Of a DNA stretch of 64,000 nt, positions 9,477 through 16,529 are shown in pieces. The position numbers and the translations under genes were made by a program. The notes below the pieces were generated by a model, which was given only the letters and a program-made list of their open reading frames with translations, was not told the origin of the DNA and made no database searches. The stretch spans positions 1,550,001 to 1,614,000 of the forward strand of contig OZ251461.1 in assembly GCA_965242575.1 (NCBI GenBank), given 5' to 3'. Origin of the DNA: JANQOH01 sp965242575 (GTDB taxonomy: Bacteria; Pseudomonadota; Alphaproteobacteria; UBA7887). How positions within the stretch are numbered: the first letter of the stretch is position 1; each line of letters opens with the position of its first letter.

Positions 9477-10549
9477 GCGCGGAACGCCGCGCGCCCGGCC
9501 AGGTAGCCGAGGCCGGCATAGGGCTGGAGCATCGCCATGCGGTCGCGGAACGCCGACCAATTGGCGTGGATCCGGCGCGAAATGTCGTCGGCCGCCGCCG
9601 CCTCGGCGACCACTTCCGTCGAACGCTCCAGCATCGCGCGGAGCACCGGGTCGGGGAAGTGGCGCAGATCGACGCCGTGTTCGCCCACCAGCGCCTCCAG
9701 CGCCAGCGCGTTGCCGTTCATCGTCTCGGCGTACATGCGCATGTTCTCCTCCCCGGCGGCCTTGCGGACGATGGCCCGCAGGTCGGAGGGGAGCGCCTCC
9801 CACGCGGCGCGGCCCACGGTGAGCGAGAGCGCCGGGCCGGGTTCGTGGACCCCGGGGCCGTAATAGAACGGCGCCACCTTGTAGAACCCCATCGCCAGGT
9901 CGTTGTAGGGCCCGGCCCATTCGGTGGCGTCGATGGCGCCGGTCTGCAACGCCGGCAGGACCTCGCCCCCCGGCAGGTTGACGGCGATGGCGCCGAGCCG
10001 GTTCAGCACCTCGGCGCCGAGGCCCGGAATCCGCATCTTGAGGCCCGCCAGGTCCGCCGCCGAGGAGATCTCCTTGCGGAACCAGCCGCCCATGTTGGGG
10101 CCGCCGGTCCCGGCGAGGAACCCGCGCAGGCCGAATTCGGCGTAGAGCTCGTCCCATAGCGCCTGGCCGCCGCCGTAGAGTATCCAGGCGTTGTGTTCGG
10201 GCGGGGTCAGCCCGCCGGGGACCGAGCAGAAGAACGGCATCGCGCCGTGCTTGGCGATCCAGTAATAGGGCGCGTCGTGGCAGCATTCGGCGACGCCGTC
10301 GCGCACCGCGTCGAACGCCTCGAACGCCGGCACCAGTTCGCCGGCGGAATAGAGTTTGATCGTCAGCCGCCCGTCGGACATGTCGCCCACGGCGTCGGCG
10401 ATGCGCTGCGCGCCGACGCCGATCGCCGGCAGGTTGCGCGGCCAGCACGTGACCATGCGCCATTCGACGCGGCCTTGCGCGATGGCCGGCGCGGCCAGCG
10501 CCGCCGCCCCGGCGCCCGCCGCCGCCGTGAGGAACTCTCTGCGTTTCAT
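9473..10549 (-). CDS. Second TRAP solute-binding protein (TakP/DctP-like)
   Basis: A 358-residue DctP-family periplasmic protein beginning MKRREFLTAAAGAGAAALA, a Tat- or Sec-type signal. Motifs resemble binding proteins for 2-oxo or monocarboxylic acids: RMVTCWPRNLPAIGVGAQRIAD, GGPNMGGWFRKEI, KMRIPGLGAEVLNRLGA and GAIDATEWAGPYNDLAMGFYK (each partly cited). The Arg of MRIPGLG sits where the carboxylate-binding arginine is expected. It is the first gene of the leftward operon and differs clearly from the DctP at 7780-8784. Either it feeds the same DctQM or it serves a permease elsewhere. Confidence 0.87.
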   Translation of the reverse strand: MKRREFLTAAAGAGAAALAAPAIAQGRVEWRMVTCWPRNLPAIGVGAQRIADAVGDMSDGRLTIKLYSAGELVPAFEAFDAVRDGVAECCHDAPYYWIAKHGAMPFFCSVPGGLTPPEHNAWILYGGGQALWDELYAEFGLRGFLAGTGGPNMGGWFRKEISSAADLAGLKMRIPGLGAEVLNRLGAIAVNLPGGEVLPALQTGAIDATEWAGPYNDLAMGFYKVAPFYYGPGVHEPGPALSLTVGRAAWEALPSDLRAIVRKAAGEENMRMYAETMNGNALALEALVGEHGVDLRHFPDPVLRAMLERSTEVVAEAAAADDISRRIHANWSAFRDRMAMLQPYAGLGYLAGRAAFRA

Positions 10550-10691
10550 CGCCCGCCGCCTCCCGAAGCTCCGGTTCCGCCCGCGCGCAGCCTAGCCGAT
10601 TCCGCCGCCTCTGGCGCGCGCTGGCCGGCGGCGCGGCGATGGGGCACACTGGCCGCGCCGGTCGATAGGGGACGACAGGGGAGGGACGGCG

Positions 10692-11882
10692 ATGACGACG
10701 ACGCGCGAAGCGGGGCGGCCCGACCGCCGCCGCGTCCTGGCGGGGATGGCCGCCGCCTCCGCCGCCGGGCTGCTTCCGGCGCCGGCGCTGGCGCGGGGCG
10801 GCGGGCTCCGCATCGGCGCGCTGCTGCCGCTCACCGGCGGGCTCGACGCCCATGCGGCGCAGATGCGCCTCGGCCTGGAGTCCGCCGTCGACGCGCTCAA
10901 CGGCGCCGGCGGCGTCCTGGGCCGCCCGGTCGAGGTCGTTTACGCCGACAGCGCCGGGACTCCCATGGGCCTGGCGGAGACCTGCGACCGCCTCGTTCGC
11001 GAGGACGGGGTGGCGGCCGCGGTGGGGCCGTTCATCTCCGCCGGGCGCAAGACCGCCGCCCGCGCCCTTGCGGCGCACGGCGTCCCGCTGGTCACGGCGG
11101 CGAACACCGAGGGGATGTTCCGCGCCGCCAACTACTTCTCGGTCGGGCCGACCCCGAACCAGGACATTTTCGCGCTGGTCCGCCGCCTCGACGGCGGCGA
11201 GGGGCGCTCCTACTTCCTCGTCGGCTCCTACACGAGCTGGCAGGTGTCCAGCTTCCGCCAGGCGATCCTCAAGGTCATCTACCGCTTCGAGGGGTCGGTG
11301 GAGGGCCAGGCGCTGACCCCGGTGGGCGAGGAGTCGTTCCAGGCGGTGGCGCGCTGGATCGCCGACACCGGCGCCGACACGGTGGTGTTCTGCGCGCCGC
11401 GGCTCCACGGCGCGCATTTCGTCCGCCAGGCGCGCGCCATCGGCCTGCTCGCCCGCATCCGCCTGGGCTGGGTGGGGTTCAACGAACTCCACGCCGGCGC
11501 GCTGCCGCCCGGCGAGGCGGCGCAGGTGTCCACCGTCTCGCCCTTCGTCGCCTCCGACCGCCGGGGCGGCGTCCCCGACCTGGTCGCGCGCATGGAGCGC
11601 ATCGGCGGAGCCGCCGTTCCGCCCACCTATTACGCCTACACGCACCACAACGCGCTGCTGGCGGTGGCCGCCGCCGCCGAGGCGTCCGGCGAGGCCTCCG
11701 CCCCGGCCGTTCTCGCCAGCCTTCCCGGCCTGGAGTTCGCGGGCGCCACCGGCCCGGTGGCGATCGACGCCGAGAACGGCCATGCGCGTTTCGCCGTCAT
11801 GGCCGCGCGCGGCCGCGCCGGCGGCCTGGAGGTGGAGGAGCGCCTGGGCCTCATCGACCCGGAGCCGGGCGGGGCGGGGTGA
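10692..11882 (+). CDS. ABC transporter substrate-binding protein (Peripla_BP_5, urea/amide-like)
   Basis: A 396-residue periplasmic protein with an N-terminal Tat-like signal (RRRVLAGMAAASAAGLL). The mature part matches type I periplasmic binding proteins of branched-chain amino acid, urea and short-chain amide ABC importers: RIGALLPLTGGLDAHAAQMR, LGRPVEVVYADSAG, VGPFISAGRKTAARAL and AANYFSVGPTPNQDIFALVRR. No permease or ATPase gene is adjacent, so it is either an orphan or serves distant components. It is divergent from the TRAP operon across 142 bases. Confidence 0.85.
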   Translation: MTTTREAGRPDRRRVLAGMAAASAAGLLPAPALARGGGLRIGALLPLTGGLDAHAAQMRLGLESAVDALNGAGGVLGRPVEVVYADSAGTPMGLAETCDRLVREDGVAAAVGPFISAGRKTAARALAAHGVPLVTAANTEGMFRAANYFSVGPTPNQDIFALVRRLDGGEGRSYFLVGSYTSWQVSSFRQAILKVIYRFEGSVEGQALTPVGEESFQAVARWIADTGADTVVFCAPRLHGAHFVRQARAIGLLARIRLGWVGFNELHAGALPPGEAAQVSTVSPFVASDRRGGVPDLVARMERIGGAAVPPTYYAYTHHNALLAVAAAAEASGEASAPAVLASLPGLEFAGATGPVAIDAENGHARFAVMAARGRAGGLEVEERLGLIDPEPGGAG

Positions 11883-11925
11883 CGGGTATCGGCCGTCGGT
11901 TCCGAGGGCCGCGCCCGCGGCTCCG

Positions 11926-12095
11926 GCGATTCTCGTTACCGACGGAGCGCGGCCCGGTCCGCCTTCGCCCGGGACCGCCGGCGTCTCGCCGACGATTTCC
12001 GCTTCGGATGTCGCTTGCGCGGGCCGGCGAGACGCCGGCGGCCCCGGGGATGCGAGCCGCTGTGGAGCGGCGAGGTTCCCCCTGATGGGAATCGC
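11926..12095. repeat. Inverted-repeat element upstream of the DGR variable protein
   Basis: This 170-base non-coding element fills most of the 301-base gap before the variable protein gene. Outer arms GCGATTCTCGTTA (11926-11938) and the imperfect complement ending GGGAATCGC (to 12095) enclose a perfect 17-bp inverted repeat, CCGCCGGCGTCTCGCCG (11975-11991) with its complement at 12025-12041. A related 98-base element with the same ATTCTCGTTA arm sits at the same place upstream of the second DGR target (33671-33768). It could be a MITE, a REP-type palindrome or a duplicated promoter region. Confidence 0.65.
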
Positions 12096-12183
12096 GGCCG
12101 TCCGGGGCGGCGCGTTGCCGCCGGCGCCGGGCCGCGCTATCGTTGCGCGCCGTGGCGTGGACGAATCGTGGAAGGGGGGAGCG

Positions 12184-13767
12184 ATGGCGGGGATGCGCGT
12201 TGTGGCGGCGGCGTGCGCCGTTCTGGCGGCGGCGCCGGCGGCGGGGCAGGGGGACTGCGGCGATCTCGGAGACTGCCTCCGCCCCCTCGCGGATAAGGTG
12301 GCGAATCTTCTGAGCCGCGAGGCGCAGGATCGCGGCGAGCGGCTGGAGGTGAGTTTCCGCCCCGCGCGGACCGAGCCTTCGGGGGTGGACATTTATTGCC
12401 GGGCGTTGTCGCTGGGCCTGCGCAACGCGCTGCACGAGGGCGTGCAGGAGGAGCGCCGCGACGCCGGCATGAATTTCGAGCTGCTGACCCCCGATTTCAT
12501 GCGGGTGGAGCCGCCGGAAGTGCTGATGGTCTGGACTCCGGACCGGACGGGCGGCGGGGTCGAGATACTCGACGTCGAGGTCACCGTCGTGTTGGCGGAC
12601 CGCGGGGAGCGTGCTCACTCGGGCAAGGTTCCCATGTCGGCGCTGAGCCGGGCGGAGCGCGGGTGCCTGTTTTCGTTCCGGTCGCAAGCGGCCCGGATCG
12701 CGGCCCCGGAGGCGGGGGAACTGTACTCCGAGCCGAGCTACCGCGCCGACGCCTTTGAGGCGGATTACGAGAAGGGCGACACGCTGCGCATGCTGGGCTG
12801 CGCGACGGCCGCCGGCGGCGTCTGGCCGGTGGTGAGGTGGCGGAACCCGGACACCCGCGAACGCCGCGACCTGTTCGCCCCGGATTTGGTGGACAAGTGC
12901 GGGCCGGTCGTCATCGTCGACGACGAAGACGACAGGGCGTTCGAGTCGGCGCGTCGCGCGAACACGGTCGCGGCGTTCGACGGGTATTTGTCGTCGTTTC
13001 CGTCGGGCCGCCACGTGGCGGAGGCGCAGCGTTTGCGCGACGAACTGAAGGATCCGCCCCCGCCGCCCGGGACCGTCATCCACGACTGCGATCATTGCCC
13101 GGAGATGGTGGTGGTCCCGGCGGGGCGTTTCGAGATGGGGTCTCCCCCGTCGGAGTCGGGACGCGACGGCGACGAGGGTCCGCAGCATGAGGTGGCGTTC
13201 GATTCTCCGTTCGCGGTGGGCGTGTACGAGGTTACGTTCGACGAGTGGGATGCGTGCGTTTCGAACGGGGGGTGCGGCGGCTACCGCCCGGCCGACCAGG
13301 GCTGGGGCCGTGGCGGGCGGCCGGTCATCAACGTGAGTTGGGACGATGCGCAAGCCTATGCGTCGTGGCTGTCCCGTGAGACGGGGGAGGAGTACCGCCT
13401 GTTGAGCGAGGCGGAGTGGGAGTACGTGGCCCGTGCGGGGACGGTGACGCGCTATTGGTGGGGCGACGGCATCGGCGCGAACCGCGCGAACTGCTCCGGC
13501 GATGGTTGCGGGGAGGGCTATGCGAACACGGCCCCTGTGGGCAGTTTCGGCGCGAACCCGTTCGGTTTGCACGACGTCCACGGCAACGTTTGGGAATGGG
13601 TGGAGGACTGCTGGCACGAGAACTACGCGCGCGCTCCGTCGAACGGCGATGCGTGGCTCGGCGGTCAGGGCGGCGATTGTTCCCGTCGCGTTCTCCGCGG
13701 CGGGTCCTGGTACAACCCTCCCAAGAACCTCCGCACGGCGCTCCGCGACAGGTACGACACCGGCTAG
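12184..13767 (+). CDS. DGR variable protein with FGE/C-type-lectin fold, truncated in VR1
   Basis: A 527-residue exported protein with a Sec signal (MRVVAAACAVLAAAPAAG). The middle, about 30-245, is an unrecognised domain. A linker around 250-300 (ANTVAAFDGYLSSFPSGRH) is shared with the second target gene. From about 304 it is a formylglycine-generating-enzyme/sulfatase-modifying-factor domain: CPEMVVVPAGRFEMGSP, FGLHDVHGNVWEWVEDCW and VLRGGSW. That fold is a known DGR display scaffold. Codons from about 500 on are VR1. A TAG at 13765-13767, where the TR frame has AAA, ends the protein; without it 18 more residues ending FRLLRSVRTFTP would follow to a TAA at 13822. The ATG at 12184 follows GGGGGGAGCG. 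Codon use has more T-ending codons than neighbours, hinting at transfer. Confidence 0.92.
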   Translation: MAGMRVVAAACAVLAAAPAAGQGDCGDLGDCLRPLADKVANLLSREAQDRGERLEVSFRPARTEPSGVDIYCRALSLGLRNALHEGVQEERRDAGMNFELLTPDFMRVEPPEVLMVWTPDRTGGGVEILDVEVTVVLADRGERAHSGKVPMSALSRAERGCLFSFRSQAARIAAPEAGELYSEPSYRADAFEADYEKGDTLRMLGCATAAGGVWPVVRWRNPDTRERRDLFAPDLVDKCGPVVIVDDEDDRAFESARRANTVAAFDGYLSSFPSGRHVAEAQRLRDELKDPPPPPGTVIHDCDHCPEMVVVPAGRFEMGSPPSESGRDGDEGPQHEVAFDSPFAVGVYEVTFDEWDACVSNGGCGGYRPADQGWGRGGRPVINVSWDDAQAYASWLSRETGEEYRLLSEAEWEYVARAGTVTRYWWGDGIGANRANCSGDGCGEGYANTAPVGSFGANPFGLHDVHGNVWEWVEDCWHENYARAPSNGDAWLGGQGGDCSRRVLRGGSWYNPPKNLRTALRDRYDTG

Positions 13768-13808
13768 CGGGACCTCGACTTCGGCTTTCGTTTGCTCCGT
13801 TCGGTCCG
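13683..13808 (+). repeat. DGR variable repeat VR1
   Basis: This 126-base segment aligns without gaps to the template repeat at 15376-15501. There are 16 mismatches and every one is at a TR adenine (to T, C or G); the TR has 32 adenines, so half are altered. The first 28 and last 23 bases contain no TR adenine and are identical. The last block, GGCTTTCGTTTGCTCCGTTC and onward, is the likely initiation of mutagenic homing region; just past the repeat TCCGGACGTT (VR) replaces TCCGCACGCT (TR). One codon became TAG. Confidence 0.97.
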
Positions 13809-13856
13809 GACGTTCACCCCTTAAATCTTTACCTCCTTACCTCTTCACAGGGGGGT

Positions 13857-13889
13857 CCGGGGGGCTTGCCCCCCGGCCGGAATTTTTTT
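13857..13889 (+). terminator. GC hairpin with T-tract downstream of VR1
   Basis: A perfect 8-bp stem, CCGGGGGG (13857-13864) and CCCCCCGG (13869-13876), closes a 4-base CTTG loop; seven Ts follow at 13883-13889. It may terminate the variable-protein transcript. The same position and geometry (8-bp stem, 4-base loop, 3' of VR) is also described for hairpin/cruciform elements that promote DGR target recognition. Which role applies cannot be told from sequence. Confidence 0.75.
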
Positions 13890-13910
13890 CGGGGCTCCGC
13901 ATGACCGGGC

Positions 13911-14300
13911 ATGGGTGACGGGCGCGCCGGGGCCGGCGGGCAGGCGGGGGCGAGGGAGACGGGGCCGGCGCTGGAGGCGCATTACCGCTTCCTGCTCTGG
14001 CTCGTCCCGGCCGTGGACGGCTTCCCGCGCCGCCAGAAGTTCCTGCTCGGCGACCGCATCCAGACCACCGCCCTCGACGTGCTCGAATCGCTCGTCGAGG
14101 CGACCTACACCCGCCAGCGCGGCGCGCATCTCGGCCGCGCCAACCTGGGGGTGGAAAAATTGCGCCTCCTCTTCCGCCTCGCCCACGACCTGCGCTATCT
14201 CGACTCGCGGCGCTACGAGCACGCGGCGCGCAGCCTCGACGACACCGGACGGCGCATCGGCGCCTGGAGAAAGGCGCACCATGCCCGCGAAGGCGCATGA
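13911..14300 (+). CDS. avd: DGR accessory variability determinant (Avd), four-helix bundle
   Basis: A 129-residue basic protein of the Avd / four-helix-bundle family. It shows the FPRRQKFLLGDRIQTTALDVLE motif region (in part) near 37-58 and the LRLLFRLAHDLRYLDSRRYEHA helix that typify Avd. In known DGRs a basic Avd pentamer binds the reverse transcriptase and is needed for mutagenic cDNA synthesis. It starts at 13911, 22 bases after the hairpin T-tract, and its 3' end overlaps the reverse transcriptase start by 20 bases, so the two are co-translated. The related 23S rRNA intervening-sequence protein is an alternative label, but the position settles it. Confidence 0.9.
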   Translation: MGDGRAGAGGQAGARETGPALEAHYRFLLWLVPAVDGFPRRQKFLLGDRIQTTALDVLESLVEATYTRQRGAHLGRANLGVEKLRLLFRLAHDLRYLDSRRYEHAARSLDDTGRRIGAWRKAHHAREGA

Positions 14301-15555
14301 CCTGTTCGGCGCCATCGCGTCGTTTCCCGCCCTGCGCGCCGCCGCCTTGCGCGCCGCGGCGGGCAAGCGCGCGAAGCCGGGGCCGGCGGCCTTCCTCGCC
14401 GGCCTCGAGACCGAGGTCCTGCGCCTGGAGCGCGAACTGGCGAGCGGGCGCTACCGGCCGGGGTGCTACGCGACCATCGAGGTCTTCGACCCGAAGCACC
14501 GCGTCGTCTCCGCCGCGCCGTTCCGCGACCGCGTCGTCCACCATGCGCTGTGCGCCGTCGTCGAGCCGATCTTCGAGCGCGGATTCATCCACGACAGCTA
14601 CGCCAACCGCGCGGGCAAGGGGACGCACCGCGCCATCGCGCGCTACGAACGCTTCCGCGACCGCTTCCGCCATGTCCTGCGGTGCGACGTATGGCGGTAT
14701 TTTCCCGCCATCGACCACGAGATCCTCAAGCGCGGCCTGCGCCGGCGCATCGCCTGCCCGCGCACGCTGGCGCTCGCCGACCGCATCGTCGACGGCTCCA
14801 ACCGGCAGGAGCCGGTCCTGCTGCATTATCCGGGCGACGACCTGTTCACGCCGCAGCGCCGCCGGCGCGGGCTGCCGATCGGCAACCTCACCAGCCAGTT
14901 CTTTTCCAACCTGTATCTCGACGGCCTCGACCACTTCTGCAAGGAGGTCCTGCGCGCGAAGGGCTACCTGCGCTACGTGGACGACTTCGCGCTGTTCGAC
15001 GACGACCCGGCGCGGCTGGAGGACTGGCGGCGGCGGATCGGCCGCTTCCTCGAAGGCCGCCGCCTGCGCCTGCATCCGCGCAAGACCGGCATCGCCGAGA
15101 CCCGCGCGCCGGCGGAATTCCTCGGCTTCGTGCTGGCGCCCGGCGGGCGGCGGCGCCTGCCGGAGGCGAACGTCCGCCGCTTCCGCGGCCGGCTGCGCGG
15201 CCTGCGCGACCGCTGGCGCGCCGGAACCGCGGACCGCGGCGAGATCGAACGCCGGGTGGGCGCATGGATCGCCCATGCCGAGCATGCCGACACCTGGCGC
15301 CTGCGCCAGGCGATCTTCCGGGGCGGGTGGTTCGACCCGTCGAACCCCCGGCCCGGGGGCCTGCCCGTCCCCCTGCCGTCGCGTTCTCCGCGGCGGGTCC
15401 TGGAACAACCAACCCAAGAACCTCCGCACGGCGAACCGCAACAGGAACGACACCGGAAAACGGAACAACAACAACGGCTTTCGTTTGCTCCGTTCGGTCC
15501 GCACGCTCCGCTGCCGGAACCGCCGGCCTCAAGGGGCCGGCGGGCGCGCCGGTGA
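14281..15555 (+). CDS. DGR reverse transcriptase
   Basis: A 424-residue reverse transcriptase of the DGR clade. Seen in order: PFRDRVVHHALC (80-91); CDVWRYFPAID with catalytic D136; GLPIGNLTSQFFSN with the DGR-specific IGNLTSQ at about 200-206, where other RTs have QGxxxSP; YLRYVDDFALF with the catalytic YVDD at 232-235; and LHPRKTGI...AEFLGF at 264-283. No maturase or endonuclease domain follows, which argues against a group II intron. The start at 14281 overlaps avd by 20 bases. RT-like sequence ends near residue 350; residues about 366-407 are translated from the template repeat in another frame, giving a Gln/Arg/Pro-rich tail. Confidence 0.96.
   Translation: MPAKAHDLFGAIASFPALRAAALRAAAGKRAKPGPAAFLAGLETEVLRLERELASGRYRPGCYATIEVFDPKHRVVSAAPFRDRVVHHALCAVVEPIFERGFIHDSYANRAGKGTHRAIARYERFRDRFRHVLRCDVWRYFPAIDHEILKRGLRRRIACPRTLALADRIVDGSNRQEPVLLHYPGDDLFTPQRRRRGLPIGNLTSQFFSNLYLDGLDHFCKEVLRAKGYLRYVDDFALFDDDPARLEDWRRRIGRFLEGRRLRLHPRKTGIAETRAPAEFLGFVLAPGGRRRLPEANVRRFRGRLRGLRDRWRAGTADRGEIERRVGAWIAHAEHADTWRLRQAIFRGGWFDPSNPRPGGLPVPLPSRSPRRVLEQPTQEPPHGEPQQERHRKTEQQQRLSFAPFGPHAPLPEPPASRGRRARR
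15376..15501 (+). repeat. DGR template repeat (TR)
   Basis: A 126-base invariant template inside the 3' coding end of the reverse transcriptase gene. Read in the VR frame it encodes VLRGGSWNNQPKNLRTANRN and then RNDTGKRNNNNGFRLLRSV, the Asn-rich pattern of DGR templates: runs of AAC, whose adenines are mutated during reverse transcription. It has 32 adenines, confined to its middle. Unusually it also holds AAG and AAA lysine codons, which, unlike AAC, can become stops; VR2 and VR1 each show one such event. The TR RNA may extend to a hairpin at 15521-15542. Confidence 0.96.
15521..15542 (+). other. Hairpin just downstream of the TR
   Basis: CGCCGGCC (15521-15528) pairs with GGCCGGCG (15535-15542) around a TCAAGG loop, still inside the RT reading frame and 19 bases after the TR. 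It has no T-tract, so it is a weak terminator candidate. It could instead be a fold in the TR RNA that Avd and RT use for priming. Confidence 0.4.
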
Positions 15556-15664
15556 GCGTCCAGGGACGGTCATGACGAGCGAAGGCCCGGCGCCCCGCTT
15601 GCCCCGCCGCCGCGCGGGGGCGGGGCGCCGGGCGATTCGCGGCGGCGCCCGAACGCCGCGCCGC

Positions 15665-16441
15665 CTACATCGCGGTGATGCCGCCGTCGACGACGAACTC
15701 GGCGCCGGTCATGTATCTCGACTCGTTCGAGGCGAGATAGACGACGGCCCAGGCGATGTCGTCGGGCGCGCCGAGGCGGCCCAGGGGCACCTGCCGCTCC
15801 AGCTTCGCCTTCACGGCGGCGGGGTTCGGCGCGTGGTCGATCATCGCGCGCACCATCGGCGTGTCGATGAAGGTCGGATGCACCGAATTGCAACGGATGT
15901 CGTAGCCCTTGCGGGCGCAATGCAGCGCCACCGATTTGGTGAGCAGGCGCACCGCCCCCTTGCTGGCGTTGTAGGCGGCGAGGTTGTGGCCGCCGATGAT
16001 CCCCGACACCGACGAGAGGTTGACGATCGAACCGCCCGCGCCGTCCTCGCGCGAGGTCCGCTTGATCGCCTCCACCCCGTATTTGCACCCCAGGAACACG
16101 CCGTCGGCGTTCACCGCCATAACCCGCCGCCAGTCCTCGAGCGAGGTCTCCTCGACCGTCCCCATCGTTCCGACCCCGGCCGAATTGACCACGACGTCGA
16201 GGCGCCCGAAGCGCTCCAGCGTCCGGGCGGTCGCGCGCTTCCACGCCGCCTCGTCGGTCACGTCGTGTTCGACGAAGACGACGCCGCCGCCGATCGCCGC
16301 CGCCGCGGCCCGGCCGCCCTCGGCGTTCACGTCGGTTATCGCCACCCGCGCGCCTTCCCCGGCCATGCGCTCGGCGGAGCGCCGGCCGATGCCCGAGGCG
16401 CCGCCGGTGACCAGCGCGACCTTGCCCTTCAGCCGATCCAT
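15665..16441 (-). CDS. SDR-family NAD(P)-dependent oxidoreductase
   Basis: A 258-residue classical short-chain dehydrogenase. The Rossmann glycine motif is TGGASGIG (12-19), followed by NSAGVG near 86-91, Ser144 in NLSSVSG, and the catalytic YNASK with Y157 and K161. D37 in ITDVN at the end of the second strand favours NAD over NADP. The C-terminal RYMTGAEFVVDGGITAM is typical. It resembles hydroxysteroid or general secondary-alcohol dehydrogenases. It converges on the DGR and is divergent from the dehalogenase-like gene across 88 bases. Confidence 0.92.
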   Translation of the reverse strand: MDRLKGKVALVTGGASGIGRRSAERMAGEGARVAITDVNAEGGRAAAAAIGGGVVFVEHDVTDEAAWKRATARTLERFGRLDVVVNSAGVGTMGTVEETSLEDWRRVMAVNADGVFLGCKYGVEAIKRTSREDGAGGSIVNLSSVSGIIGGHNLAAYNASKGAVRLLTKSVALHCARKGYDIRCNSVHPTFIDTPMVRAMIDHAPNPAAVKAKLERQVPLGRLGAPDDIAWAVVYLASNESRYMTGAEFVVDGGITAM

Positions 16442-16529
16442 CGCCAGACTCCCCCGCCCCGCGCCCGATGCGCGCGAACGATAGGCCGCGCGCCGGGCGC
16501 GTCAACCGGCGCGCGGCGAGGACGCCGCC

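Noticed and set aside
11851..13617. Long leftward reading frame opposite the DGR variable protein
   Set aside because: It is a GC-rich antisense shadow: Arg/His/Pro-rich, no domain, while the rightward frame has clear FGE motifs.
13611..13820. Sequencing error as the sole explanation of the VR1 stop
   Set aside because: The TAG results from adenine-position changes of the same kind as 14 other VR1 changes, and the repeat keeps exact length, so mutagenic homing explains it better; read data could still settle it.
14281..15555. Reverse transcriptase as a group II intron maturase or retron RT
   Set aside because: The IGNLTSQ motif, short size, lack of maturase/endonuclease domains, adjacent Avd and the TR/VR pair with adenine-only differences fit a DGR.
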